64,000 nt of DNA from Letharia columbiana. Its lineage: Eukaryota > Ascomycota > Lecanoromycetes > Lecanorales > Parmeliaceae. The notes under the pieces are model-generated. The model searched no databases. It was given only the letters and a program-made list of their open reading frames with translations, and had not been told where the DNA came from. A program made the translations under genes and the position numbers. The DNA lies in NCBI RefSeq assembly GCF_014066305.1, contig NW_023501039.1, positions 248,001 through 312,000 of the forward strand, given 5' to 3'. Shown piece after piece: positions 23,767 through 34,534 of this stretch; position 1 is the stretch's first letter, and each line of letters starts with the position of its first letter.

Positions 23767-24581
23767 GATGGATTGAGGGGATCCTTGTACAAACGATGCT
23801 GTATATATGTTACGAAATCTATAACCATAGTTGCACGAAATCTAAAACACTCACCATGCCGTTTTACCACAAGTAGAGTTCTAATGATCTTGACCATTAG
23901 ACTGCAACCTCCCAAACGTGTCTCGCTTGACAAATGCCAGCAAAAGTCCGAACCCTCCGCCTCCTTTGGCCGCCATTTGACATCCTTACTTTACGTCAAC
24001 GCGGTGGTCGCAAAGAGTCAACACTAATACCCTCATTGAATCCGATACCACCGTATCAAAGACGGAGACGTCGAGGTGGGGTACTGCAGAGAATGTAGTA
24101 TAAAGTAGCCTTTAAAGGCGCGGTGCTGGAAAGTAGGTGACCAAAAAGTTTCGAACTTTTCTCATTTGACCTGCGAGGCAGAGATACGTAGTAGTAGAAG
24201 TCCTACAGTTCGGACGCGGTGACAGAAAAGAACAATAAGTTAAGTTTTTTTTTTTTTTTTTTTTTTTTTTTTGGTAAATTATTTTCTCAGTCTTGTCTAC
24301 GGCCACATTTCGGTGGTAAATCTTTGTTTCAGCATTTGTCTCAACGGTCTTCCTTTCCATAACCTCTACAACGTGGTCCAGCATTCATTTCAAGACTACG
24401 TCGCCTTCATTCGCCGTTGCCAAGCCTCGAAATGACCCATGACTTCCAATGAGCTGGCTCATGCGAGGAGAGCAGTAGCTAGGAAATTGTCAATTAATCA
24501 TAAGTCTATTAACCAAGCCACGTTGTTGATGTTAAGCTATTCGTGAAAGGCATTAGCAGCAACGCCGCGACTTTTTTCGGG
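23767..24581. other. Intergenic, convergent 3' flanks, with a poly-T run
   Basis: This lies between the stop of the transhydrogenase and the stop of the broken hydrolase, so both 3' ends face it. It carries a 28-base T homopolymer. No gene or RNA is supported. Confidence 0.5.
24245..24272. repeat. Poly(T) homopolymer, 28 bases
   Basis: An uninterrupted run of 28 T. It could be a length-variable microsatellite, or the (A)n tail of an old minus-strand retroposed transcript; no flanking duplication was found to support the latter. Confidence 0.9.
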
Positions 24582-25410
24582 TTAGAACCCTGAACACTTC
24601 TCCAAGATCCCAAGTAATTCCTTCTTCCTCCCCACAAAGGGTGAATGCCCTCCACCTATCTTCTCGACCTTCCAACCTTGCCTCTTCACCTTTGCCACCA
24701 TTCCCTCTAGCATAACGAGCATAGGGTTCGTCGGTGCAAAGCAGATACGTAATAGGTACATCAAGGTCATAACACACGTCAGCCACATCAACAGACGTCT
24801 TGCTGGCTGACTTTGGGACCAGCAGAGAATTCCAGTGCTCCGCTTCCATGGGAGGAAGATCGTTGTAGAAGACGGACAACGTGTTGACAGGGTAAAGAAG
24901 ACCGTCCTGTTCGAAATGTTATGTTACAACCCGTCGCAGACACGAAGAATGTTGGATTGGATTGAACCAGTATGGAATTCCTCACCTTGAAAACGGCCCA
25001 GGATGGTGCCTTGCCACCCTCCAGAGCGGCTGCCATTCCATGGCCCTGTTCGACCAGTAGAGCAGCGATGAACAATACGTGAACTATACCGCCAGGTTTC
25101 CCTTCCAACTTGCGCTTGCTTCTCTCTAGTCCGCTGACAGTCTGGCATCCTGGCACTCCGCCGTATGAATGGAGCGCCAACGTTACCTCTTTGCCATCTC
25201 CTTCGACTAGTTTCTCAAGCACGGATCGAATTGCATACACATCATCCCGATATGAAGCTGTTCTTGCTCGAGCAGTCGTAGGAAGTTGTTCGTAGGGAAA
25301 GACTCTTGATTTAGAAGGGTGCTGATTGGTTCGAAATGGGCTGAGGTATGGAAGGCGCCGGGGACGAAGACGATCGTTGGTCTGGGATGGGATGCTTTCG
25401 ATGCGTCCAT
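24582..25410 (-). pseudogene. Alpha/beta hydrolase (EstC/salicylate-esterase-like), two frameshifts
   Basis: The protein begins PRPTIVFVPGAFHTSAHFEP, the oxyanion strand of small alpha/beta hydrolases. It carries the nucleophile elbow LALHSYGGVPG, and after a 79 bp intron (24985-24907, GTGAGG..ACAG) FYNDLPPMEAEHW and ITYLLCTDE, ending with the catalytic-His region GGGHSPFVGRKKELL. These parts lie in three frames. One single-base shift falls near 25290, between SFPT and QLPTTARARTASYRDD. Another falls near 24735, between LLCTDE and NPMLVMLEGM. Neither gap is long enough for an intron, and family sequence continues directly on both sides. So it is either a decaying gene or has two sequencing errors. 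Intact relatives hydrolyse small esters; the substrate is unknown. Confidence 0.75.
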
Positions 25411-26026
25411 TGTATCAGCTTACAAGTAGACTGTCAAGCTGAAGTCAAGCAGTTCTTCCCGCCCCCTACTCTTAGATCTCATTGACATATTTTCGAATCC
25501 TGCTGCGCTTTGTCTCATTTTCAGGGTTGACTAAGGTTTGCATAGATGTACAATGATGCTGTTAGACCTCTGTCAGCTCGGGGAATGGCCGAAGGATCTC
25601 CGATTCTAGAATCGTCGCCCCAAGTGAGCGATCCTAGTGCTCTAATCGTCAAGCTAGGGAAACTACCGATGATCATCAATCACTCACCGTCTGCTTGGGC
25701 AGGACTGGCGAGCTGACGTGCCCACTTAGCGTGGCGAGCCCTTGTATGGTTGGATCGAAAACTCCCGTGTTCACCTTCCCTGAATTCGTGTGAAGGTACC
25801 CTCCGCGGGAAAGGAAACAATTCTCCGAACATGCGAAGGCGGTGCCTCATGTTCTGCCACTGACATTATGCTTGCAATCACATCGGACTCCTACATCTCG
25901 CGGAGGGCAACTTGGTTGTGCATATTCTCAGGCCTCGTTCCGGAGGAAGTTTGACAATCTTTCTCATGACATACACCAGTTGCTTGCTCTCCGGATATTG
26001 GCCTCCTATTCCCGAGCCACGGTTTA

Positions 26027-26028
<2 letters not shown>

Positions 26029-26056
<28 letters not shown>
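26029..26056. repeat. (TAG)n trinucleotide microsatellite
   Basis: About nine perfect TAG/AGT units in noncoding sequence, likely length-variable between strains. Confidence 0.9.
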
Positions 26057-26057
<1 letters not shown>

Positions 26058-26750
26058 TATCCATGGATGAGGCCCGAAGGTAGGGATGCGGATTTGTCTC
26101 AGTATTCAGACTCGCATTAGTGGGGTATCCTATGGCCAGCCCTACACTTCCACTTTATTGATTTCGAAGTAGTCGTTTACGGCGACGACGTGATACTTGG
26201 GGTTCGTTATAAATAACTCAGAGGTAGTATAATAATAGTAGACGAAGGGCCTATATCGCAAATATCCATTGCTAAGCCTATCGAAATGTGAATTATGTGA
26301 CCCCCACATATCCCAGCCACCATGTTTTTAGCCTCCGCGCATCCCAGTCATCATATTTTCCAGCCACCTACTCTAATTTTACACTGTATTTAGGACCTAG
26401 CCCCGGAGAGGTTCTGGAGAATCAATCTGTCCGTTCTACACATAACACAACACACATTACATATCCGTATACCAAGGCCTATGCCAAGCCGCGTGGCTGC
26501 GGGTATAGCCGGTAGGCTGCATTAGGATGGACGGGGGACTGTCGGAGGGGGACTGTCCGGAGTCAAGTTGACTGATGAGTCTGAGAGCTTTAATCAATTT
26601 GCGACTCTTTGGGAAAGTGACCGACGATTGATGTGATTGATTTCGCGTCCTCCTTACCTGCTGCCTGTTACCAGTGGACGATCCGCCAATGGCATTCAGT
26701 GCGGGTCATGATATGTCTCAGTTGCCTGCGAAAGCCCGGAGATGAAGAGA

Positions 26751-26809
26751 GCCATAAAAGGCTCCCCTTCTCTTTTCCCCTTTCTCTCTTCTTCCTTTCC
26801 TTCTTTTCC
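26751..26809 (+). promoter_or_regulatory. Core promoter: TATA-like box and CT-rich tract
   Basis: CCATAAAAGG resembles a TATA box and is followed at once by about 48 bases of almost pure pyrimidine. This is the usual pattern at fungal transcription starts, about 100-150 bp before the start codon of the 194-aa gene. Confidence 0.6.
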
Positions 26810-26904
26810 AGAGTCAAGCAAAAATCAAAGAGTCTACTCCAAAATATTGGTGGTACTACGAAAATACGTTCCTCCAGCCGGCCATCCGCAAATCAAGCCA
26901 AGCA

Positions 26905-27489
26905 ATGAACCCCTCAAACCCGCAGCAGGAGGGAGCAATTTCGCTCGCCCAGCTCCAGGCAAACCCCAAGCTACACAGCGAAGCAGACGAGCAGACCCAG
27001 ATCCGCATGGAAAAATGCATCGTCGAAGAGCTGCTTCAGACCTACTACTCCGGCCCTCGCTACCGTACCGTCCTCGACGACGAACCCCCAACTATCGGCT
27101 ACCAGGGCATCAGCCCCGTCGGGCACATCACCACTGTCGACACCCTATCTGCCGCAAACGTTGCTCTGTACCGAGTCGAGATAACTGATGTGCCGGCTGC
27201 TGTCGGCTCTGGTAGAGCGCCGGGAACCATACTTTCCCTCTTTCTCTACGTGCACGCTGGGGATCCGTATACCGCAAATACACTGGTACAGTACTTGAAG
27301 CTTCTCATGAAGAAGATGGACGAGGACGGTCATTTCTTGAAGCCGGGTGCGGCCTGGGCGATGTTATCATGGGGTCTCAAGCTCATGTTCTTTGAGTATG
27401 GGGGAGGAACTCTCAAGAGTGTTGGGCTTGGAGACCTTCCGAGGAAGGCTACTGGGTCGACCTCGCCAGTGAATGCGGATGTGGACTGA
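26905..27489 (+). CDS. Fungal protein of unknown function, 194 aa (paralogue 1)
   Basis: Single exon, starting MNPSNPQQEGAISLAQLQ behind a good promoter. No signal peptide, membrane helix or named domain is seen. It is clearly related to the convergent gene that follows. EADEQTQIRMEKCIVEELLQ matches EADTEAKVAIEKAVAEEMLQ there, then YYSGP matches YFPGP; the histidine-containing FLYVHAGDP matches YAYAHAGGE; and FFEYGGGTLKSVGLGDL matches FFQYGRGDLGDAGLGGV. These shared blocks, with an alpha-beta pattern, suggest a small globular enzyme-like or binding fold. This copy lacks the long basic N-terminal extension of its partner. No function is proposed. Confidence 0.75.
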   Translation: MNPSNPQQEGAISLAQLQANPKLHSEADEQTQIRMEKCIVEELLQTYYSGPRYRTVLDDEPPTIGYQGISPVGHITTVDTLSAANVALYRVEITDVPAAVGSGRAPGTILSLFLYVHAGDPYTANTLVQYLKLLMKKMDEDGHFLKPGAAWAMLSWGLKLMFFEYGGGTLKSVGLGDLPRKATGSTSPVNADVD

Positions 27490-27721
27490 GGGAGCAGGGA
27501 AGTCGTAGTCTTCAAGTATTGGTATCTTGGTCACAAAGACTTGCCGGCCTTCACGACTTCTACTCGCACTTTTCCGTACCATGTCGACTTCAGCAAGACG
27601 ACGGTCATCACTAGCATAACAATCCATCCCTCCCCACCGAACCCCATTAGCTCGTCATGCCTTGACCAAAGGGACACCTCGATCAAGTCGACGAGTGGAC
27701 ATGTTCCGCCCCAAAGCCCGC

Positions 27722-28420
27722 TCAAACCCCACCCAATCCTGCATCCCCCAAATCCCCCCTCCCATACTGAAAGAACGACACCTCCATCCCCGCCTGCGCA
27801 ATCCCAAACACCTTCCCACCCCTCACCCTGCCCCCCATTTCCGCCTCCTTGATCTCCTCCCCAATCACCTGCCTCAGCCTCAGCATATACATACTCAGCC
27901 CGTCCTCCGTCTCCCCGCCCGCATGCGCGTAGGCATACACGACCGACAGCCCATCATCCTCCTTCAGGACATGCCAGAGGGCGGTGTGCTCCCTGGGCGC
28001 CGTGTCCGCCGGCGTCGCGGGAAGAGGGCCCTTGCGGACGACCCTGCCCAGGGGGCCCGGGAAGTACCTCTGCAACATCTCCTCCGCGACGGCCTTTTCG
28101 ATGGCGACTTTCGCTTCCGTGTCGGCTTCTTTGTGGAACGTGGGGTCCGACATCACCCTCGCGAGTATGGGTCCGGATCCGAGGTGCGCGGGTCCGGACG
28201 CCATGCCGCGAAAGGAGGAGAGCTTGGGGCGGAGGAGCGAGGTCACGGGCTTCGGAATGGGAAGTCGCGGGTGAAGGGGCGCGACGTCGCTGTTGGAGCG
28301 GGCGGGGGTGGGTTTCGTGGAAGTGGACATGTGGTGGGCGGGGCGAGCGATGGGTTTGACGGCTTTGCTCGTTGTGGGGCGAGAGAGCTTCGAGAAGGAG
28401 CGGAGCTGGTTTGTGGACAT
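27722..28420 (-). CDS. Fungal protein of unknown function, 232 aa (paralogue 2)
   Basis: Single exon. I start it at ATG 28420 (MSTNQLRSFSKLSRPTTSK) because the context is CAACAATG; an in-frame ATG at 28519 would add 33 residues. The first 90 residues are basic and Ser/Thr/Pro-rich with almost no acids, so mitochondrial import is possible. The rest is homologous to the 194-aa protein on the opposite strand, with conserved EEMLQRYFPGP, AYAHAGGE and the C-terminal SFFQYGRGDLGDAGLGG. The pair is tail to tail, 232 bp apart, which points to local duplication with inversion. The third positions are very G/C-rich here compared with neighbours. Function unknown. Confidence 0.72.
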   Translation of the reverse strand: MSTNQLRSFSKLSRPTTSKAVKPIARPAHHMSTSTKPTPARSNSDVAPLHPRLPIPKPVTSLLRPKLSSFRGMASGPAHLGSGPILARVMSDPTFHKEADTEAKVAIEKAVAEEMLQRYFPGPLGRVVRKGPLPATPADTAPREHTALWHVLKEDDGLSVVYAYAHAGGETEDGLSMYMLRLRQVIGEEIKEAEMGGRVRGGKVFGIAQAGMEVSFFQYGRGDLGDAGLGGV

Positions 28421-28784
28421 TGTTGGTGGATTGAACGATCGAAAAGTGAAATTGAAATGGGAAGCAGAGACTGTTATGGGCGAGAGGAGAGATGAGGTCG
28501 CGCTCTGGCGCGTGTGCATCTTTGAGACAAGTGGGATATGCGAGTCACCTGAAAAGGCAATGGCAGGAAGAGCCGAATTTACAATGTTGATGCGCAAGAA
28601 TAACTTACAAACACTTGTAAAGTAATATCACAGAGTTCAGAAAGGGCGTGTAGCAATTTGCATTGTCTAATAGTGTGTATTGCGTACATACCTCACATTG
28701 TTGTACTAGCAAACTTTTGACGACCGCCAGCATGTACCGAATGACCTACTTGTCTTACATACGTACACTGGGATTGCAAGTCCA
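28421..28784. other. Intergenic; promoter of paralogue 2 and 3' flank of SCP160
   Basis: Short spacer between two minus-strand genes. The part up to 28519 may instead be coding if the upstream ATG is used. Nothing else is seen. Confidence 0.45.
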
Positions 28785-31700
28785 TCAGTTTCTTCTACTT
28801 CCACTCTGAACGACATCAAGTATGATGTCTCTTGCTTGTTCAACCCCCTCTTTGCTGCCCACAATCTCAATGGCAGAGCCTTGGGATTGGTCTCGAGGCA
28901 CGGTAATCCGGCAACCTGTCTCCTTCCTGATAGCGTTGATCTGGGATCCGCCTTGGCCGATGATGAAGCGGTATGTCTTTGGGTCGGGCAGGACCAGATA
29001 TCCAATCGATTGGGACTGCTGTGATTTTGCCTGCTCTATCGCCCTCTCCAGCATAACACGTGCTTTGGCGACGCTCTCTGGTGATCCGCGTAGAATCCAG
29101 GGAATGTCGCCTTCTTCGGCGCTCTCTCCACCATCGACGACTTCCCATGAGTGATTGTCCATGGAGTCCTGGTTATCAGTGATCAAAGGCAGAGAGGCGC
29201 CGCCATTGACGTGGGGTCGTGGTACAGCAGCAGACCTTTTTGGTGGTTGGTGACCTGCATGGTCGACTGTGACCTTTTGATCATTGCGGAGACGCCTGAA
29301 GAATTGTCCATTATCCGAAACTGCTTGGTGGTATTTACGAGGCACTTGGAAAGCCTCGCCTTCTTGGTCCTTTATCAAGTCTAGAATATGCGCCTTTGCC
29401 TTCTCAACGTCTGCGGGCTGCCCAGAGACTTTGACTTGAGAGCGCGCTGGCCCCTGCTGTGATAGTTTCGGAATGTCTAAGCCGATGTTGAATTGCGACT
29501 CCAAAGCTCTTCGAACCTCTCCACCACGGCCTATGAGCATACGATGCTTTTCAGGTGCAACCTCCATCGATTCGGTCGTGGAGTTTTCCCTTTGACCAGC
29601 GAAAGTCTCAATAGCAGCAACGATCTTATCCACAAGCGCTTGGCTACCCTCGACACGGATGATGCTATCATCCGAGTCTTGGCCGGGAAAGCGAACAGTT
29701 CTGGCGAGATCACGCCGGTCGTCGGAACCACCGGCTTCCACGACTAGGTTACGGATGTTTGCTCCTGGTCAAGTGTCAGCTCACTTATCACTCGAAGTGC
29801 TTGAACCACCAAGGACTTACCGCCACTGCCAATGAGGGCTTTATGGTACTTCTTGTCAACATCGAGGTGCCTCGTGATACTGCTGTCAAAGATCTTTGCT
29901 CTCTGCTCCAAAAGCTTCTTGGCATCTTCTACCTGCTTCTTAGACCCTTTGAGGTGAATTTGTACACGTCCATTGGGGTCTGCGCCTTCTCTACTCCCAG
30001 GTACATCGATCTGCGCACCTGTCAAGAGTCTCACACTTTCCATTTCCCGACCGCCTTGGCCTATGAGAGAAGGCAGTTGGGCCTGCGCAACGGAAACAGT
30101 AGATTTATGAGAATTGTCCAGAGTCCACTGCAGAAGGTTTAGAAGCTCATCTCTTGCTTCATCTGCTCCTTTCCGTGGTCCTCGCACAATCACCTCATCG
30201 GGAGCTTGATTGGGCCTACGGTTTCTCGTACTTCCAGCCTCACTCGCGTCATCAGCGACAGACCGATCGTCGTCCAAAGCCGGAGTCGATCGAGGGAATT
30301 GCACTCGTACGTTGTATTTCCTTTGAAGCTGATTTACTTGACTCCCTTTGGCGCCAATCATGTCTCGATGGTACTCTGGTTTGATTTTGAGGACGTGGGT
30401 GGCCTCGTCTTCAAGTTTCTTACCTAATGCAATGATCCTCGACTTGGCGGCATCGGCTTTAGCCTTCGGCCCGGTGATCTCGACTTTGCCCTCTTTTACC
30501 TGAATGTCGACATCAAACTCTTCGCGATACTTGTTGATATTATCACCTTTCTTACCAATGAGGTAATTTGCATACTTTTGGGGGAAGTCGAAGCTCGTGA
30601 CATGACCTCGCTCCGATTCCTCTTGCCTTTCCGTTTCGAGAAAAGCTGCAATCTTCTCTGAGAGTACCTCAACTGTGTTACTCGGTCCTCGTAGATGACA
30701 CTCATGATCAAGTGCAGCAGCAGCTATGGGGCTTTGCGATGTTGGCATACCACCGTTGGCGGCGTTAGTGGCTCCAAATTTCACTTGCACTGGGATCTCT
30801 GTATGCGGAAGGTTCTGCTGTTCCCGATGCACAAACTTTCGGACTTTATCACGATACCTATATCTGGTTAGAAGGGTCCGCTCGAGTATGACCAATGCGC
30901 TTACTTTGGCGGGACCTCAACGCTGGCGGCGCCAATGTCCTGCTGTCCTTCTATGAGGCCTAGAATGAAATCTTGAGCTTGTCGAAGATTTGCCTCGAAT
31001 TCGGTAATCTCGTCATTTGATGGTCTTTGCCTGGGCAATTGATACTCTCCACCATCGCTTGATGAAGGCCCTTCGTATACAAGTATCACCTGAGGCTCTT
31101 GATTAATCTCTTCAGGAGGGAGGATATGAACGCCAAAGTCATCGCGGATACGCTTAGCGCCCTGCCGGTGAATATGTTCATGGAAAAAAGGATCGATCTC
31201 CACATGTCGCAGCCGAGTCGGCGGGTGTGCACTGATGAGATTTGTAATATCCTGGCGCGCACGAATTCCATTCCTACCATCCTTGTGGTATACTTCCCAG
31301 CTGGTCGGACCATTTTCAATGGTAGGCACAATGATGCGAGCATCGAACTGTCTCTCCAGTTGTTCGATTGCCTGACGCTGTTGTAGATACCTCGTTAGTG
31401 CTCGAGCGTGAGCCTGAGGGCCCATAGGAGCGTTTGCATGTTGGCGCGCAATGTCGACAAGAGACATTTGCATACTACTAGCCAGGTCTATGACTTTGTT
31501 GGTCCCTATTTCCAGTCTATCTTGCGGGCCAATGACGGTCAGTAACTCCGTGTCTTCTGACGCAGGCGGCAGAATGACTGCGCAGCCAGTCTCTGCCAGA
31601 ATATCGTTCAACGAAGCACCTTTGCCGTCGGAAATGAACTGATGTCGACCGCGCTCGATGGGAATTTGAGAAAGGGTGATCTGACGCCGTAGTTCCTGAA

Positions 31701-33003
31701 CCTGGCGTTCAATTGCAGCTCGCGCTTCCTGTGCAGCCAGTCGATCGCCAGAGATGCGAATGTGGTTATCAGAGCTAGGGAGAAAGACGGGCATGCCAGA
31801 TGATGGAGCCTGAGGAGGCGGCTGATCTGACCAGGTATGATAATGAGGCACCTGGACTCTGACTTGATGACTATCTTCGAGAGCGTTGACGCCACTGTTG
31901 TGAGGACCAGCGATGAACGGATAATATTCGGCAGGAATGTCTCGTAAACGCAGATTGACAGTTGAAGTCCGTTCATTAACGATTGCTTCGATCTCACGCC
32001 TAGCCATCTCCGCTGCAACTGCGTCACCCTCGATAGCAACATCAATGGTGAGACTATCATCGTCCTCTAATTCAAAGTTGGGGGTGTCTTCGGCTTTCGG
32101 TATCTGAACGCGGGCACCTGTTCGCTTTGAGATGCCCTGGACCACAGCACCTTGACGCCCAATGACATGGGGCCGCACGCTTAACGGAATCGGGATTTTG
32201 ACGTGTTGCTTAGAGCCAACTTCTTTGGCTAGATCTTTCAAGGCCTGCCTAGCAGCATCGACCGGACCAGTGCCTTCAAAGATAATGTTCCCGTTTGGGC
32301 CGGACTTCATCTCTACTTTTGCTTTGGATCCTTTGTTTATACTTCTCAGCACGTCATGCAGAGGCTTCTTTAGCTGATCTCTTGGCAGCAACTGCGATGG
32401 TGCGAACTGAATCCTCTCGCTGTGTCTACCCGGCATCGGCATCTGCTGGGGCATTGATAGCCCTCGTGTCTGTGGCGCGCGAGAAGCGTTGGTTGAAGCA
32501 GGGTTCATTAAGCCAGATGTAGGGGTTGAGGCGCGAGACGAGCTCAAACTTGAGAGAGGAGCATTTCCGTTAATGCCATTGGCACCAGCATGGACTGAAG
32601 AAGGTTTCTTTGCTCCCCATGCCATAACAGCTGGGACGGGCGCTGGAGCTTTCGGCCCGCTCGAAAGAGCTGGAAAAGCTTCTTGGTCCTGGGCGTCGAA
32701 AGACGCAATACCGTTGGGTTTTGGATTTGCAGGTATTGGAGTTGGTTCATCCCTTGCTTTTTGTTTCCCAGCCGCTTTTTCTGACATGGGCTGTATCTGT
32801 TCGACTGGGTCGTGCGTGGGTTCCGATTCGGAAGCAATGTGCATCGACGGCGGTGGATGTGCGATATCTTCCTCATCAACAACATCTTCGATCATGGGCC
32901 GATGAGCAGCATCAGCCTCGTGTTTCTGCTGGAGTCTCTCGGCAGCCGTCAAGCTTTGAGACTCCGTGGAGCTTCCTCCATTCGTTGTGGGGTCCGTAGC
33001 CAT
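28785..33003 (-). CDS. SCP160: SCP160/vigilin-type multi-KH RNA-binding protein, 1371 aa
   Basis: Scp160/vigilin proteins bind polysomes and mRNAs at the ER and affect translation and ploidy. Exons 33003-30905, 30857-29821 and 29764-28785; introns of 47 and 56 bp with GTAAGC and GTAAGT donors. About eleven KH units follow a low-complexity N-terminus. Clear GxxG loops include HVIGRQGAVVQGISKRTGA, YLIGKKGDNINKYREEF, DMIGAKGSQVNQLQRKYNV, SLIGQGGREMESVRLL, ALIGSGGANIRNLVVEAGG (joined across intron 2), MLIGRGGEVRRALESQF and FIIGQGGSQINAIRKETG. Several others have a broken loop (FIAGPHNSGVNAL; EHIHRQGAKRIRDDFG; AVSDNGQFFRRLRND), as is usual in this family. The start is ATG (MATDPTTNGG); the open frame continues upstream without another ATG. 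Confidence 0.94.
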
Positions 33004-34498
33004 GTTTGCCAGGTAACTCGCAAGAGCAGATATCTTCGGTTGACAATGATCCAGGTTCAAGCTTCGGTCGAGGTTGGGGAAAATATGGCAGCGAAGAGGC
33101 AGACTCGATTCCTGAAGCGGTTCAGCACTTACTATTTCTGGACGTAAGGGAGCATCTCGCTCCGAAGTTACCTTAGAGAAGCATATCCAGAGACGAACGA
33201 TTCAGGGGTAAGGAATCTTGGTTTGTCAATCCCGAAACTATTGGCGAGACATTGCAACGGGGCCAAGGACTCGAAGTAATCGCACAGAGAAGCTCCCGAA
33301 AAAAGCTCTCGAAGACAATAGAGAATGATAATGAGGTTTTAAGGGAAGAAAAGACTCTGAGAGACAAGACTTGTCTTGGAGATGCTCTGTGTGAAGCAGG
33401 AAGAGAGGATGGCTTCTTGAGAATATATTGTCTGGTGCAAGGTTGGGTTTTTAGAATTGGACCAGACTTGAATACTTTTCTCCGAGGCTAGAACAGTAGC
33501 GTCTATAGCGTCTTGGCACCCACCGGGCCTTCCCTCGTCCGACCCCGCCTTGCGGACTATTGTCTAGGACAGGCTCATCCTGTCAGCTGGCAGCATCCCT
33601 CAACAATATCTGGACTTTGCAGGATGACAGACTACGGCCACGCGATATGTTTCAAAACATCCTACCTCACAATGCAACCCTGATGTGGCGACTTATCTGT
33701 CTGACTGACATGCACCGATTATTGCTCACACAGAAGGTCAAACATGTCCTAGGCGTTCTCAGCGTAGATCGGACACGACCCAAAGGAATAAGCTGCATCT
33801 TGGGTCAACCAGTTTCCGTTCAATATGCGAACAAAGGGTTCCTGGCGGGTGATGATCACTCCAAGGATAGGGAGGATGAGGCTGTGAGTTGAGAGCGCTT
33901 TGCTGGTACTCGTATGGAGGCAAGATCAACAATGGTATGATTCTTAATGAAATAGCTCGCAGGCACCATCTAGAACACATCAAGTGCTATACGTGCAAGC
34001 TGAATGGTGTCAGGCTGTCTTCCTTATAATCGCTCATAACCAGATATATATATGTTCAATGTAAATAGATACAGGGGGAGGCTGTAGAGATGAGCTGGAT
34101 GAGAAGGAATCTGACTGTTTGTAAATGCAACATTGTCGTCATAAAAGTCCTTCCTTTAACCTACATCCTGATCTATGTCGGCATACTGAATAGCCTCAAT
34201 GCCTCATAGCCACATCTGTCAGAAAGGGTGCTAGATATAAGAGGCAATGATGCTCGTCGCACTAAAGACCACGCACGCGGTGGGAAGGGAGATCTACAAG
34301 ATCACTTCTAGCCTTTAGCAATATCGCATCACTAACATCGTCTGAGGCAAGACATTATGTGATATGATTTCGTCCTTTATGATTCCATTCCGTGGAACAA
34401 ATCAAAGTCTGCCATACAAGTACCTTAGTGCTTTGCCCGCACATCTCTAGACTCTAACCTAGCATTTCCGCGCTAAGATTGCCGCCAGCTGCTAGAGC

Positions 34499-34529
<31 letters not shown>

Positions 34530-34534
34530 GGAGC
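33004..34534. promoter_or_regulatory. Divergent promoter region, SCP160 and STE20-like kinase
   Basis: A 1.5 kb spacer between divergent start codons. Plus-strand frames up to 110 codons have no recognisable content. A GACA repeat sits just before the kinase ATG. No RNA gene or transposon remnant is seen. Confidence 0.5.
34503..34530. repeat. (GACA)n microsatellite in the kinase 5' leader
   Basis: Six to seven GACA/AGAC units end four bases before the ATG of the STE20-like gene. At that distance the repeat is almost surely in the 5' untranslated leader, where length changes could alter translation. Confidence 0.85.

Larger units (their letters stand above)
25411..26904. other. Intergenic, 1.5 kb, mostly featureless
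   Basis: Upstream of the hydrolase remnant on one side and of the first paralogue on the other. It holds a TAG trinucleotide repeat and, at its right end, a promoter-like TATA plus pyrimidine tract, given separately. I tried short-exon reading on both strands and found no family, so no gene is called. Confidence 0.45.
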
